From assembly GCA_031287245.1 (NCBI GenBank), contig JAITTD010000246.1:1-7827 (forward strand): a stretch of 7,827 nucleotides of DNA, written 5' to 3'. Positions 1 to 7,128 of the stretch are shown piece by piece (positions within the stretch are counted from its first letter, which is position 1; each line of letters opens with the position of its first letter). The stretch is from Bacteroidales bacterium (lineage in GTDB: Bacteria; Bacteroidota; Bacteroidia; Bacteroidales; UBA4181). The notes beneath the pieces were generated by a model. It saw only the letters and a list, made by a program, of their open reading frames with translations, did no database searches and had not been told where the DNA came from. The translations under genes and the position numbers were made by a program.

Positions 1-1
1 A

Positions 2-118
2 AAAGCCATTGTGAAAATTATGTCATCGGACGAAAAACAAACCATTGTGCAATCGGGCATCGGTGCAGACGACACGATTGTTACCGAAAGTGCGTTTTAT
101 TTTATTGATGTACGCTAA
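2..118 (+). CDS. RND efflux periplasmic adaptor subunit (CzcB/CusB-type), C-terminal fragment
   Basis: This is the last 38 codons of a gene that begins before the window; the frame is open from base 2 and stops with TAA at 116-118. The peptide reads like the end of a membrane fusion protein, where a 'sGL..gd.VVt.gaf' strand closes the membrane-proximal domain: here IVQSGIGADDTIVTESAFYF, then IDVR and stop. Adaptors of this family are anchored in the inner membrane and bridge the RND pump to the outer-membrane channel. The pump gene follows after 4 bp, which supports both the identification and co-transcription. The fragment is too short to show metal-binding residues or to name a subfamily. 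The assignment rests on this short C-terminal similarity plus gene order. Confidence 0.75.
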   Translation, partial: KAIVKIMSSDEKQTIVQSGIGADDTIVTESAFYFIDVR

Positions 119-122
119 AATT

Positions 123-3100
123 ATGCTACAAAAAATACTCCACATAGCCCTACAACGGCGAGGTTTGATGCTCGTACTGTTTCTGTTTTTGGCGGCGGCA
201 GGTTATTATTGCTGGACACGATTAGCCATTGATGCCTACCCCGATATTGCCGATACTACGGTTCAGATTGTAACGCAGGTGCCCGGTCTGGCGGCGGAAG
301 AAATAGAGCAGCAAATCAGTATTCCCATCGAGCGCACTGTGAACGGACTGCCCGGAATGACTATAATGCGCAGCAAAAACACCTTCGGACTATCCACAGT
401 TATTCTGGTTTTTGACGATGGTATTGACGATTATTGGGCGCGGCAACGAGTGCAGGAACGCCTGTCGGGACTTGAATTGCCCTACAATGCCGTCCCCGAA
501 CTCAATCCGCTGACATCTCCCACAGGCGAGATATTCCGCTACATCATAGAAAGCGACCGTCTGGATTTGCGCGAAATAACCGACCTGCACAAATGGACAA
601 TTATCCCGCGCCTCAAACAGATAGCAGGCATTGCCGACGTCAGCAACTACGGCGGCATTACTACGCAGTATCAAATTGAAGTTGACCCGCACAAATTGGA
701 GCAGTATAATATAACCTTAGCCGACATTACCGAAAAAGTGGAAAAGAACAATGCCAATGCGGGAGGAAGTATGCTCAGCCACGGCGATTTGAGTTATGTG
801 ATACGCGGCATAGGTTTAGTTAAAGACCTCGAAGATTTAGGACATATTGTAATCAAAACCGAACGCGGAGTGGCTATTTGCCTCAATGATATTGGCAAAT
901 TAAAATACGGCAATCTGGAACGCAAAGGAGTGCTGGGTTTCAAAGACGGCACACGCGATTATTCCGATGGTGTGGAGGGTATTGTGCAAATGCTCAGAGG
1001 CGAAAATCCTTCGCGTGTGCTGGCAGAAGTCCACAAAGCAGTAGATGAACTGAATAACGAGATTCTGCCCGCTGGCACTCGCATACACCCATTTATGGAC
1101 AGGACGGAACTTGTAAATACTACTTTGCATACGGTGCTGCACACCCTGCTGGAAGGTATGATATTGGTGATATTGGTGCTGATTCTTTTTCTCGGAAGTT
1201 GGCGGGGTGCGTTGTTGGTGGCGCTCACTATTCCGTTTTCGTTGCTGATTGCTTTTATTCTGATGCACATTAGCGATATTCCTGCCAACCTGCTTTCGCT
1301 CGGCGCCATTGACTTTGGGATTTTGGTAGACGGCGCTATTGTGATGATGGAAACTGTTCTCAAAAAACGGGAACGAAATCCTTTGGAAACACTCGCCGAG
1401 TCGTCCATCCTTGCCCGCGTGGTTGAGGTGGCTCGTCCTATATTTTTCTCCACCCTTATTATTATCACTGCGTATCTGCCGCTGTTTGCCTTTGAGCATA
1501 TCGAAAAAAAACTATTCACTCCAATGGCATACACCGTAGGATACGCCTTGCTCGGCGCATTGGTAGCGGCGCTATTTTTGATACCCGGACTTGCATTTTC
1601 TGCCTACCGAAAGCCGCGAAAAGTATATCACAACCGTTGGTTGGAAAAACTTTCGGACATATACCACCGACAAACGGTAAAATTATTGGATAAACCCAAA
1701 CGGGTATTGGTTGCTTTGGTGGTAACGCTTGTTGCCGCAGCAGGATTGAGTTATACGGTAGGGAAAGATTTTTTGCCGCCCTTGGACGAGGGTTCTATAT
1801 GGATTCAGGTGCAGTTGCCTGCGGGTATTTCCATCGAAAAATCAAAAGAAATGGGAGCAGAATTGCGCCACGCGCTGAAAGAATTTGACGAGGTGTCGTA
1901 TGTGATGACGCAGGTGGGACGCGATGACGAAGGCGCAGAGGCATTCTCGCTATCGCACGTGGAATGCGGCGTGGGCTTGAAGCCCTACAATACGTGGAAA
2001 CGAGGAAAAACCAAAGGCGATTTGATAGAAGAGATGTCGGAAAAACTGTCGTCTATGGCGGGCTATTCGGTGGGATTCTCGCAGCCCATCATTGATATGG
2101 TAATGGATATGGTGGCAGGCGCACACAGCGATTTGGCTTTGAAAATTTATGGAGACGACATCATCGAAACCCGCCGCGTTGCCGACCGCATTGCCGAAGT
2201 GCTGACAAAAATTCAAGGCGCAGTAGATGTAGCAGTAGACCAGGAGCCGCCGTTGCCGCAGTTGCAGATTATTGCCAACCGCGAACATATTGCGCAGTAT
2301 GGGTTGAACGTGTCGGATGTAGCCGAATTGATAGAACTTGCGATTGGCGGCACGGCTATTTCTCAAATCTATGTTGGCAGCAAAAGTTACGATGTCATCT
2401 GCCGCTATGGCGATGAACATCGCAATTCGCCTGAGAAAATTGGCAACCTGTTGCTTACTGCCGCATCGGGCGCCAAAATTCCTCTTTCGCAAGTGGCAGC
2501 AATCAAAATGACCACAGGCGCAAGCACCATATCGCGCGAAATGAACAAGCGGCATCTCACAGTCCGCGTCAATTTGCGCGGCGTTGACTTAACGGGTTTT
2601 TTGAAGCAAGCCAACCAAGAAATCAACGAGCAGGTAAATTTTAATCACAACGATATACACCTGAAATGGGACGGACAATTTGAAAATCAAAATCGTGCCT
2701 ATAGCCGTTTGGGCGTAGTTATCCCGTTGGCATTGGGCGTTATGCTGCTATTGCTTTTTGGCGCATTTGGAACATTTCGTCAGGCAGCATTGATGATGTC
2801 TATTGTTCCGTTGGCGTTGTTTGGCGGAATGCTTGCGCTCAATGTACGCGGTATGACGCTCAATGTATCGTCTGCAGTAGGGTTCATTGCCCTGATTGGC
2901 GTAGCAATCCAAAATGGCGTAATTATGCTCTCGCACATCAACAACCTGCGCAAAGACGGGCGCGACCTGAAACAGGCAATCATAGACGGTACGCGGCATC
3001 GTTTCCGTCCGATATTGATGACGGCAACTGTGGCTATTTTTGGACTACTGCCGGCATCTATTAGCACCGGCATTGGTTCGGATGTGCAGCGTCCGCTGGC

Positions 3101-3218
3101 TACGGTTATTGTTTATGGCTTGCTTTTTGCCACCATTATTACGCTATATGTTTTGCCGTCCATTTATTATATGGTAGAAAAGAAATCCGCGTTATCTGCG
3201 TGCCAAAAAACACTCTGA
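123..3218 (+). CDS. Heavy-metal efflux RND pump, CzcA/CnrA-like (HME family)
   Basis: This is a proton-driven inner-membrane pump that exports divalent metal ions as part of a tripartite complex. At 1031 aa it is full length. TM1 is at about residues 15-33, followed by the family signature DAYPDIAD (37-44) and the 'QVPGL..EEIEQQI..PIE' stretch. TM2-TM6 lie at about 345-496, TM7 at 527-548, and the motif DFLPPLDEGS at 549-558. A second large periplasmic region follows, and TM8-TM12 run from about 864 to the end. The proton-relay acids of CzcA TM4 are all present: D397, D403 and E410, with the same spacing as CzcA D402/D408/E415. The segment TQVGRDDEG...SHVECGVGLKPY (596-622) recalls the CnrA/NccA cobalt-nickel branch more than Cu/Ag CusA, but the metal is not proven. 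I chose ATG 123 because it lies 4 bp after the adaptor stop and begins like other CzcA proteins (MLQKIL). ATG 108, which overlaps the adaptor, is an alternative. No strong Shine-Dalgarno is visible. Confidence 0.93.
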   Translation: MLQKILHIALQRRGLMLVLFLFLAAAGYYCWTRLAIDAYPDIADTTVQIVTQVPGLAAEEIEQQISIPIERTVNGLPGMTIMRSKNTFGLSTVILVFDDGIDDYWARQRVQERLSGLELPYNAVPELNPLTSPTGEIFRYIIESDRLDLREITDLHKWTIIPRLKQIAGIADVSNYGGITTQYQIEVDPHKLEQYNITLADITEKVEKNNANAGGSMLSHGDLSYVIRGIGLVKDLEDLGHIVIKTERGVAICLNDIGKLKYGNLERKGVLGFKDGTRDYSDGVEGIVQMLRGENPSRVLAEVHKAVDELNNEILPAGTRIHPFMDRTELVNTTLHTVLHTLLEGMILVILVLILFLGSWRGALLVALTIPFSLLIAFILMHISDIPANLLSLGAIDFGILVDGAIVMMETVLKKRERNPLETLAESSILARVVEVARPIFFSTLIIITAYLPLFAFEHIEKKLFTPMAYTVGYALLGALVAALFLIPGLAFSAYRKPRKVYHNRWLEKLSDIYHRQTVKLLDKPKRVLVALVVTLVAAAGLSYTVGKDFLPPLDEGSIWIQVQLPAGISIEKSKEMGAELRHALKEFDEVSYVMTQVGRDDEGAEAFSLSHVECGVGLKPYNTWKRGKTKGDLIEEMSEKLSSMAGYSVGFSQPIIDMVMDMVAGAHSDLALKIYGDDIIETRRVADRIAEVLTKIQGAVDVAVDQEPPLPQLQIIANREHIAQYGLNVSDVAELIELAIGGTAISQIYVGSKSYDVICRYGDEHRNSPEKIGNLLLTAASGAKIPLSQVAAIKMTTGASTISREMNKRHLTVRVNLRGVDLTGFLKQANQEINEQVNFNHNDIHLKWDGQFENQNRAYSRLGVVIPLALGVMLLLLFGAFGTFRQAALMMSIVPLALFGGMLALNVRGMTLNVSSAVGFIALIGVAIQNGVIMLSHINNLRKDGRDLKQAIIDGTRHRFRPILMTATVAIFGLLPASISTGIGSDVQRPLATVIVYGLLFATIITLYVLPSIYYMVEKKSALSACQKTL

Positions 3219-3224
3219 CATTAT

Positions 3225-3257
3225 TTTGTTTATGTTGAAAATAAATTGTATATTTGC
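3225..3257 (+). promoter_or_regulatory. Bacteroidota-type promoter ahead of the ATPase gene
   Basis: TTTG at 3225-3228 is followed after 20 bp by TATATTTG at 3249-3256. This fits the Bacteroidota housekeeping pattern (-33 TTTG, about 19-21 bp, -7 TAnnTTTG) at every fixed position. It lies in the 72-bp gap after the RND stop, about 35 bp before the ATPase start. It would allow ATPase, channel and imelysin genes to be transcribed independently of the adaptor and pump. The match is seen in the sequence; activity is inferred. Confidence 0.6.
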
Positions 3258-3290
3258 CGAACATTTTAATCATAATGAAAATAAAAACCA

Positions 3291-4523
3291 ATGAAAATAC
3301 CAACTAACATATTGGATAGGAATCTGTATATCAATAAGATAAACCCATTCGTGGATAAACAGATTGTGAAAGTGTTGACAGGGCATAGGCGCGTTGGTAA
3401 AAGTTATATCTTGTATCAATTGATGGATGTAATCAAGGCAAAAAATAAAACTGCTAACATTATTTACATCAACAAAGAAGATATTGCTTTTGACAGTGTT
3501 CGCAACTATGAACAACTGAATGAATTTGTGGTTTCAAAACAGAAAAAGAACCGAAAAAATTACATTTTTGTTGATGAAATTCAGTTGGTTGCCGATTTTC
3601 ACATTGCCGTAAAATCGTGGCTTTTAGACGAAAACAACGATATTTATATTACGGGCAGCAATTCAAATATGCTGTCGAGCGATTTGGCAAACGAACTCGG
3701 CGGACGCTATGTGGAATTTAAGATTTACAGTTTGTCGTATTTGGAGTTTCTTCAATTTCACCAACTTGATAACACAGACGAAGGGCTGGAACGCTACATT
3801 CATTATGGCGGCTTGCCGTATCTCATACACTTGCCTTATGATGACGAAGTAATCCGCGAATACCTGAACAGCATTTATTCGACTATTCTTCTGAAAGATG
3901 TGATTCTGCGCAGGAAAATCCGTAATGCCGACTTTTTGGAACGGCTGATAACTTTTTTGGCGAGCAATGTTGGCAACCTGTTTTCGTCAAAAAGCATCAA
4001 CGACTATTTGAAAAGCAACAAAGAAGAATCGTCTGTAAACCAAATTATTGACTATACAAATGCGCTTGTGGAAGCATTTATCGTTCATCGCATTGGGCGT
4101 TATGATATCGCAGGAAAAAAAGTTTTTGAGCGAGGCGAAAAGTATTATTTTGAAAATCTCGGCATTCGCAATGCCATAACGGGCTACAAGCCACAAGACC
4201 GCGCCCGTAGATTAGAAAATGTAGTGCTAAATCATTTGCTTTGTTGCGGTTACAGCGTGAAAATCGGCACGCTGCCGCCCGAAGAAATCGACTTTGTCTG
4301 CACCAAAAACGGCGAAACGCTGTACGTGCAGGTTACGGTGGAACTGTCCACGCAGGAAACTATTGACCGTGAATTTGGCAATTTATTGAAAATCAAAGAC
4401 AACTATCCAAAAATAGTTGTTTCGAGCGAACGCTCTTTTGAAAACACCTACGAAGGTGTTGAGCATATTCATATTCGCGATTTTCTTTCGAGAACGTTCG
4501 CTAAATCAATCGTAAAATCATAA
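3291..4523 (+). CDS. AAA+ ATPase with C-terminal DUF4143 domain
   Basis: This 410-aa protein belongs to the widespread prokaryotic AAA_14/DUF4143 ATPases, whose cellular role is largely unknown. Walker A is GHRRVGKS (31-38) and Walker B is YIFVDEIQ (91-98). The sensor-like TGSNSNMLS begins at 121 and is followed by GGRY (137-140), as usual in the family. A helical middle part leads to a C-terminal region with a nuclease-like fold signature: EEIDFV (331-336) and YVQV (345-348). The usual (D/E)xK triad reads QVT here, a common state in this family, so nuclease activity is doubtful. There is no signal peptide, so it is cytoplasmic. It sits between the pump and channel genes, 72 bp after the former and 5 bp before the latter, with its own promoter. 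Its first 360 bases are about 33% GC by hand count, against about 47-58% in sampled stretches of the RND gene. That, with its position, suggests it may have been acquired separately. Confidence 0.9.
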   Translation: MKIPTNILDRNLYINKINPFVDKQIVKVLTGHRRVGKSYILYQLMDVIKAKNKTANIIYINKEDIAFDSVRNYEQLNEFVVSKQKKNRKNYIFVDEIQLVADFHIAVKSWLLDENNDIYITGSNSNMLSSDLANELGGRYVEFKIYSLSYLEFLQFHQLDNTDEGLERYIHYGGLPYLIHLPYDDEVIREYLNSIYSTILLKDVILRRKIRNADFLERLITFLASNVGNLFSSKSINDYLKSNKEESSVNQIIDYTNALVEAFIVHRIGRYDIAGKKVFERGEKYYFENLGIRNAITGYKPQDRARRLENVVLNHLLCCGYSVKIGTLPPEEIDFVCTKNGETLYVQVTVELSTQETIDREFGNLLKIKDNYPKIVVSSERSFENTYEGVEHIHIRDFLSRTFAKSIVKS

Positions 4524-4528
4524 AAACA

Positions 4529-5812
4529 ATGAAACAATTTATCTCAACATACATCTTGCTGTTTGCCTGTTTCATTTCTTGCGCACAAACGCTCGAAAGG
4601 GTACATCAGCCATTATACTATCGCGCTTATATTGAATTGGTTAGCAAGCAAAATCTCGGATATGCTGCCGAAAAACTAAACATCGGCATTGCCGAAGCAA
4701 AAATAAAAGCCGCACAAGTATTCAACGACCCCACTATCAGCGTAGAATATGGCGATAATGACGACCGCCGTATGCAAATGGGACGGTCGGCAGCAGTAGA
4801 ATTGAGCAAAACATTTTCTATCGGGAAACGCAGCGCCGATATCGACCTCGCCAAAAGCGAAAAAGCATTAAGCGAAGCCCTGCTAAATGATTATTTTCAT
4901 AATCTTAGGGCAGAAGCCACGCTTGCTTATCTTGAAGCCGTAAAGCAAACGGAACTTTATCGTGTAAAGGAGGATTCCTACGAAAATATGCGGCAATTAG
5001 CCCAGGGCGACAGCATAAAACACGCATTGGGCAATATTACCAAAGTGGATGCCGTGCAGAGCATACTCGAAGCCGAGATGTCGCACAACGAACTGATGCA
5101 GGCACAAACAGAACTGTATAACTCGTATGCCTCGCTTGCTTTGTGGACAGGCGCTTTTAGCAGAGATACGCTTTATGTTCCCACAGGCACGCTATATCTT
5201 GCAGAACGAGTATTTGATGCCGATAATTTGTTGACAATGGCATTGGAAAACCGTGCCGACTTGGCAGCCGCCCTCAAAAATGCGGATGTTGCCCGCAAAG
5301 CATTGACCGTAGCACAGCGCGAACGCGGCACGGACTTCGATTTAGCAGTAGGATACAACTACAATACCGAAGTACGGAACGAAATTGCTCCCGCGCCCAA
5401 ATTCAATGGAATAACAGTAGGAATATCCATTCCGCTAAAATTATCCAACCTAAATCGCGGCGCTCTGCACACGGCAGAATTGCAGGCACAGCAGGCAGAA
5501 ATAAATTACCGACAAGCCGAATTGGAGGTGCAGAATTCTGTGATGCAAAGCGTCAGAAAATACCTGTCCCTATCGGAGCAAGTTGGACGCTACAACAACG
5601 GATTATTAGCCAATGCCCAATCGGTAGTGGACGGCAAAATGTATGCCTACGACCGAGGCGAAACATCCCTGCTTGAAGTCCTCAACGCCCGCCGCACCTA
5701 CGACGACTTGCGCACGACTTACATAGAAACACTCTACAATCAGGCGGCGGCTCTGGTTGAATTGGAACGGAATGTTGGAATTTGGGATATAACATTATTT
5801 TTTACACCTTAA
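4529..5812 (+). CDS. TolC-family outer-membrane efflux channel (CzcC/CusC-like)
   Basis: This is the outer-membrane component of the tripartite metal exporter: a 427-aa protein expected to trimerise into a beta-barrel with a long periplasmic helical tunnel. The N-terminus is a signal peptide, a lysine followed by a hydrophobic stretch ending in ISCAQT. Signal peptidase I cleavage after SCA fits best; acylation at the Cys is possible because CusC-like proteins are often lipidated, but FISC is a poor lipobox. The body shows the duplicated OEP pattern: long Ala/Glu/Gln-rich helices at about residues 40-205 and again at about 230-420. The PTISVEYG stretch in the first half and the AVGYNYNTEV and ITVGISIPL strands in the second match barrel strands. 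The length is normal for CzcC proteins. Its start is 5 bp after the ATPase stop, so translation is probably coupled. Its natural partners are the adaptor and pump upstream, across the ATPase gene. Confidence 0.9.
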   Translation: MKQFISTYILLFACFISCAQTLERVHQPLYYRAYIELVSKQNLGYAAEKLNIGIAEAKIKAAQVFNDPTISVEYGDNDDRRMQMGRSAAVELSKTFSIGKRSADIDLAKSEKALSEALLNDYFHNLRAEATLAYLEAVKQTELYRVKEDSYENMRQLAQGDSIKHALGNITKVDAVQSILEAEMSHNELMQAQTELYNSYASLALWTGAFSRDTLYVPTGTLYLAERVFDADNLLTMALENRADLAAALKNADVARKALTVAQRERGTDFDLAVGYNYNTEVRNEIAPAPKFNGITVGISIPLKLSNLNRGALHTAELQAQQAEINYRQAELEVQNSVMQSVRKYLSLSEQVGRYNNGLLANAQSVVDGKMYAYDRGETSLLEVLNARRTYDDLRTTYIETLYNQAAALVELERNVGIWDITLFFTP

Positions 5813-5826
5813 TTATTTTTACAATT

Positions 5827-6996
5827 ATGAACAACACATTCAAAACAATCCTGCTGTCGGGAATGGCAGCCGTAACATTCGCCTCGTGCGAAAAAGACAA
5901 TCCAAGTGGAACAAAAGGTAGCCCGTTGGATGAGCAGTACAAAAACATCCTTGCGCAGTACGTGGACGGCACCGTCGTGCCTACCTACAAAGCATTGGCA
6001 GAAGCCGCATTAGAGATGCGCACTGCTAATAATGCCCTGAAAGACAATCCCACCGATGCGGCAATGAAAGCCGCCTCCGATGCGTGGATGAAAGCCCGTA
6101 TCGAGTGGGAAAAGAGCGAGGCATTCCTTTTTGGTCCTGTGGGCGAGGATGGCTTTGATATTGACGGGCATATTGACTCGTGGCCTCTGGAATTGCAGGA
6201 AATACAGGCATCTATTGCCGCAGGCAGCGCTGCCACAGGCGCAACGATGTGGAGCGAGTACGACTCGGAGGTTATCGGCTTTCACGTAACCGAATACCTG
6301 CTCTATCGCAATGGACAACCGCGTCCTGCCGCCGATTTGAGCGTTGCCGAGTTGAATTATCTCACTTCTGCCACCGATGCTTTGGTGTGGGATTGTGTGC
6401 TGGCTTACGTGGCGTGGGCAGGCGAGGACAATGTGTCGACAGACATTAAAACCGTATTCCGCGCGAATCAAGACGTGGTGGATGCACTGAATGACAAAGC
6501 CGCATTCAAAAATTTTGCCGCTACCCTCAAGAATGCTACGGGCAAATATGCAGGCAATTTTGTGGCTGCCATCAGCGAAATATCGGATGGCGCTGCCGAC
6601 ATTGCAGGCGAGGTGGGCGCTACCAAAATTGAGTCGCCATTCACATCAGGACGCGTGGAAGACGTGGAGAGTTGGTACAGTTGGCACTCGCTCGACGACT
6701 ACCAAAATAATATCCATAGCATCAAAAATGCCTATTTTGGCGGCATTGGTTTGACTGCGCCTACGGGCAATTCTTTGAGCGCCTTTGTTGCCGCCAAGAA
6801 TGCGCAGTTGGACGCGGATATTAAGGGTAAGATTGAGGATTGTCTCGCCAAAATTGCCGCTATTGGCGCAGGCGGCAAGTCGTTCTACGAGGTAGTGCGC
6901 GACCATAGCAACGAAGATGCGGTGAGCGCCGCTGTGGATGCCTGCGCAGAGTTGGAGGGATTGTTTAAGCGGGTTAGCAGTAGTGTTATTGAGTAG
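5827..6996 (+). CDS. Imelysin-family (peptidase M75-like) lipoprotein
   Basis: This 389-aa envelope protein belongs to the imelysin family, which includes EfeO M75 domains and the iron-regulated IrpA; members are generally linked to iron or metal uptake, and proteolysis is doubtful. The signal peptide ends in the lipobox FASC, with the lipidated Cys at residue 21. CEKDN follows, whose acidic/lysine character resembles Bacteroidota signals for export to the cell surface. Family landmarks visible are the W.kae-like helix before FGP (102-104), IDSWP (around 116-120), the conserved GxHxxE motif as GFHVTE (151-156, putative metal ligands H153 and E156), and in the second half ESPF (from 269) and WYSWHSLDDYQNNI (from 283). 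ATG 5827 is chosen because the signal peptide starts there; the in-frame TTG at 5782 would overlap the channel gene and spoil it. The gap to the channel gene is 14 bp, so the two are probably co-transcribed. Confidence 0.88.
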   Translation: MNNTFKTILLSGMAAVTFASCEKDNPSGTKGSPLDEQYKNILAQYVDGTVVPTYKALAEAALEMRTANNALKDNPTDAAMKAASDAWMKARIEWEKSEAFLFGPVGEDGFDIDGHIDSWPLELQEIQASIAAGSAATGATMWSEYDSEVIGFHVTEYLLYRNGQPRPAADLSVAELNYLTSATDALVWDCVLAYVAWAGEDNVSTDIKTVFRANQDVVDALNDKAAFKNFAATLKNATGKYAGNFVAAISEISDGAADIAGEVGATKIESPFTSGRVEDVESWYSWHSLDDYQNNIHSIKNAYFGGIGLTAPTGNSLSAFVAAKNAQLDADIKGKIEDCLAKIAAIGAGGKSFYEVVRDHSNEDAVSAAVDACAELEGLFKRVSSSVIE

Positions 6997-7008
6997 GAAA
7001 GAAAAACA

Positions 7009-7054
7009 AAACGGCTAACAACCCGCGAAACCCCGCAATAGTTATTAGCCGTTT
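7009..7054. terminator. Hairpin, probable transcription terminator after the imelysin gene
   Basis: The arms at 7009-7022 and 7041-7054 are complementary over 14 bp with one C-A mismatch (7019/7044) and an 18-nt loop. It lies 12 bp after the imelysin stop. On the + strand the right arm ends in TTT but is followed by CATAAAA, a weak tail. On the minus strand the stem runs into TTTTGTTTTTCTTT, a good U-rich tail. It can therefore act as a bidirectional terminator, more convincingly for minus-strand transcription. Confidence 0.6.
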
Positions 7055-7067
7055 CATAAAACCGACA

Positions 7068-7097
7068 CGAAGGTACAACATTTTTTGGAGAGACAAA
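7068..7097 (-). promoter_or_regulatory. Possible minus-strand promoter
   Basis: Read on the minus strand, TTTG (7097-7094) is followed after 18 bp by TACCTTCG (7075-7068). This matches the Bacteroidota -7 element TAnnTTTG at all but one fixed base, with a spacer one base shorter than usual. A transcript from it would start near 7061 and meet the hairpin at 7009-7054 with its U-rich tail at once. No minus-strand gene lies ahead. This may be chance in AT-rich DNA. Confidence 0.25.
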
Positions 7098-7128
7098 ACT
7101 TTTATTTAACACTATAACCATTTACATT

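Noticed and set aside
45..122. Upstream TTG start for the RND pump, giving 26 more residues
   Set aside because: It would overlap the adaptor coding frame by more than 70 bp, and the added residues do not resemble a CzcA N-terminus. ATG 123 gives a standard start.
900..1534. Two long minus-strand open frames (about 190-200 codons) opposite the pump gene
   Set aside because: They lie wholly inside a well-supported gene, and their translations are basic, low-complexity sequences without any family motif.
1950..2555. 201-codon minus-strand open frame opposite the pump gene
   Set aside because: It is a His/Arg/Phe-rich antisense shadow of the periplasmic domain, without a start context or domain.
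3275..3307. Ten-codon reading frame (MKIKTNENTN) just before and overlapping the ATPase start
   Set aside because: It is very short, Lys/Asn-rich as expected by chance in AT-rich DNA, and has no ribosome-binding site or attenuator-like hairpin.
4281..4346. Active PD-(D/E)xK nuclease site in the DUF4143 domain
   Set aside because: The D334 position fits, but the (D/E)xK part reads Q-V-T, the usual non-catalytic-looking form in this family, so activity is not claimed.
5782..5826. TTG start for the imelysin gene inside the channel gene
   Set aside because: It puts 15 extra residues before a complete lipoprotein signal peptide that begins at ATG 5827.
6180..6754. Plus-strand open frames in other frames within the imelysin gene
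   Set aside because: They are frame shadows of a gene with clear imelysin motifs across the same bases; there is no sign of a frameshift.
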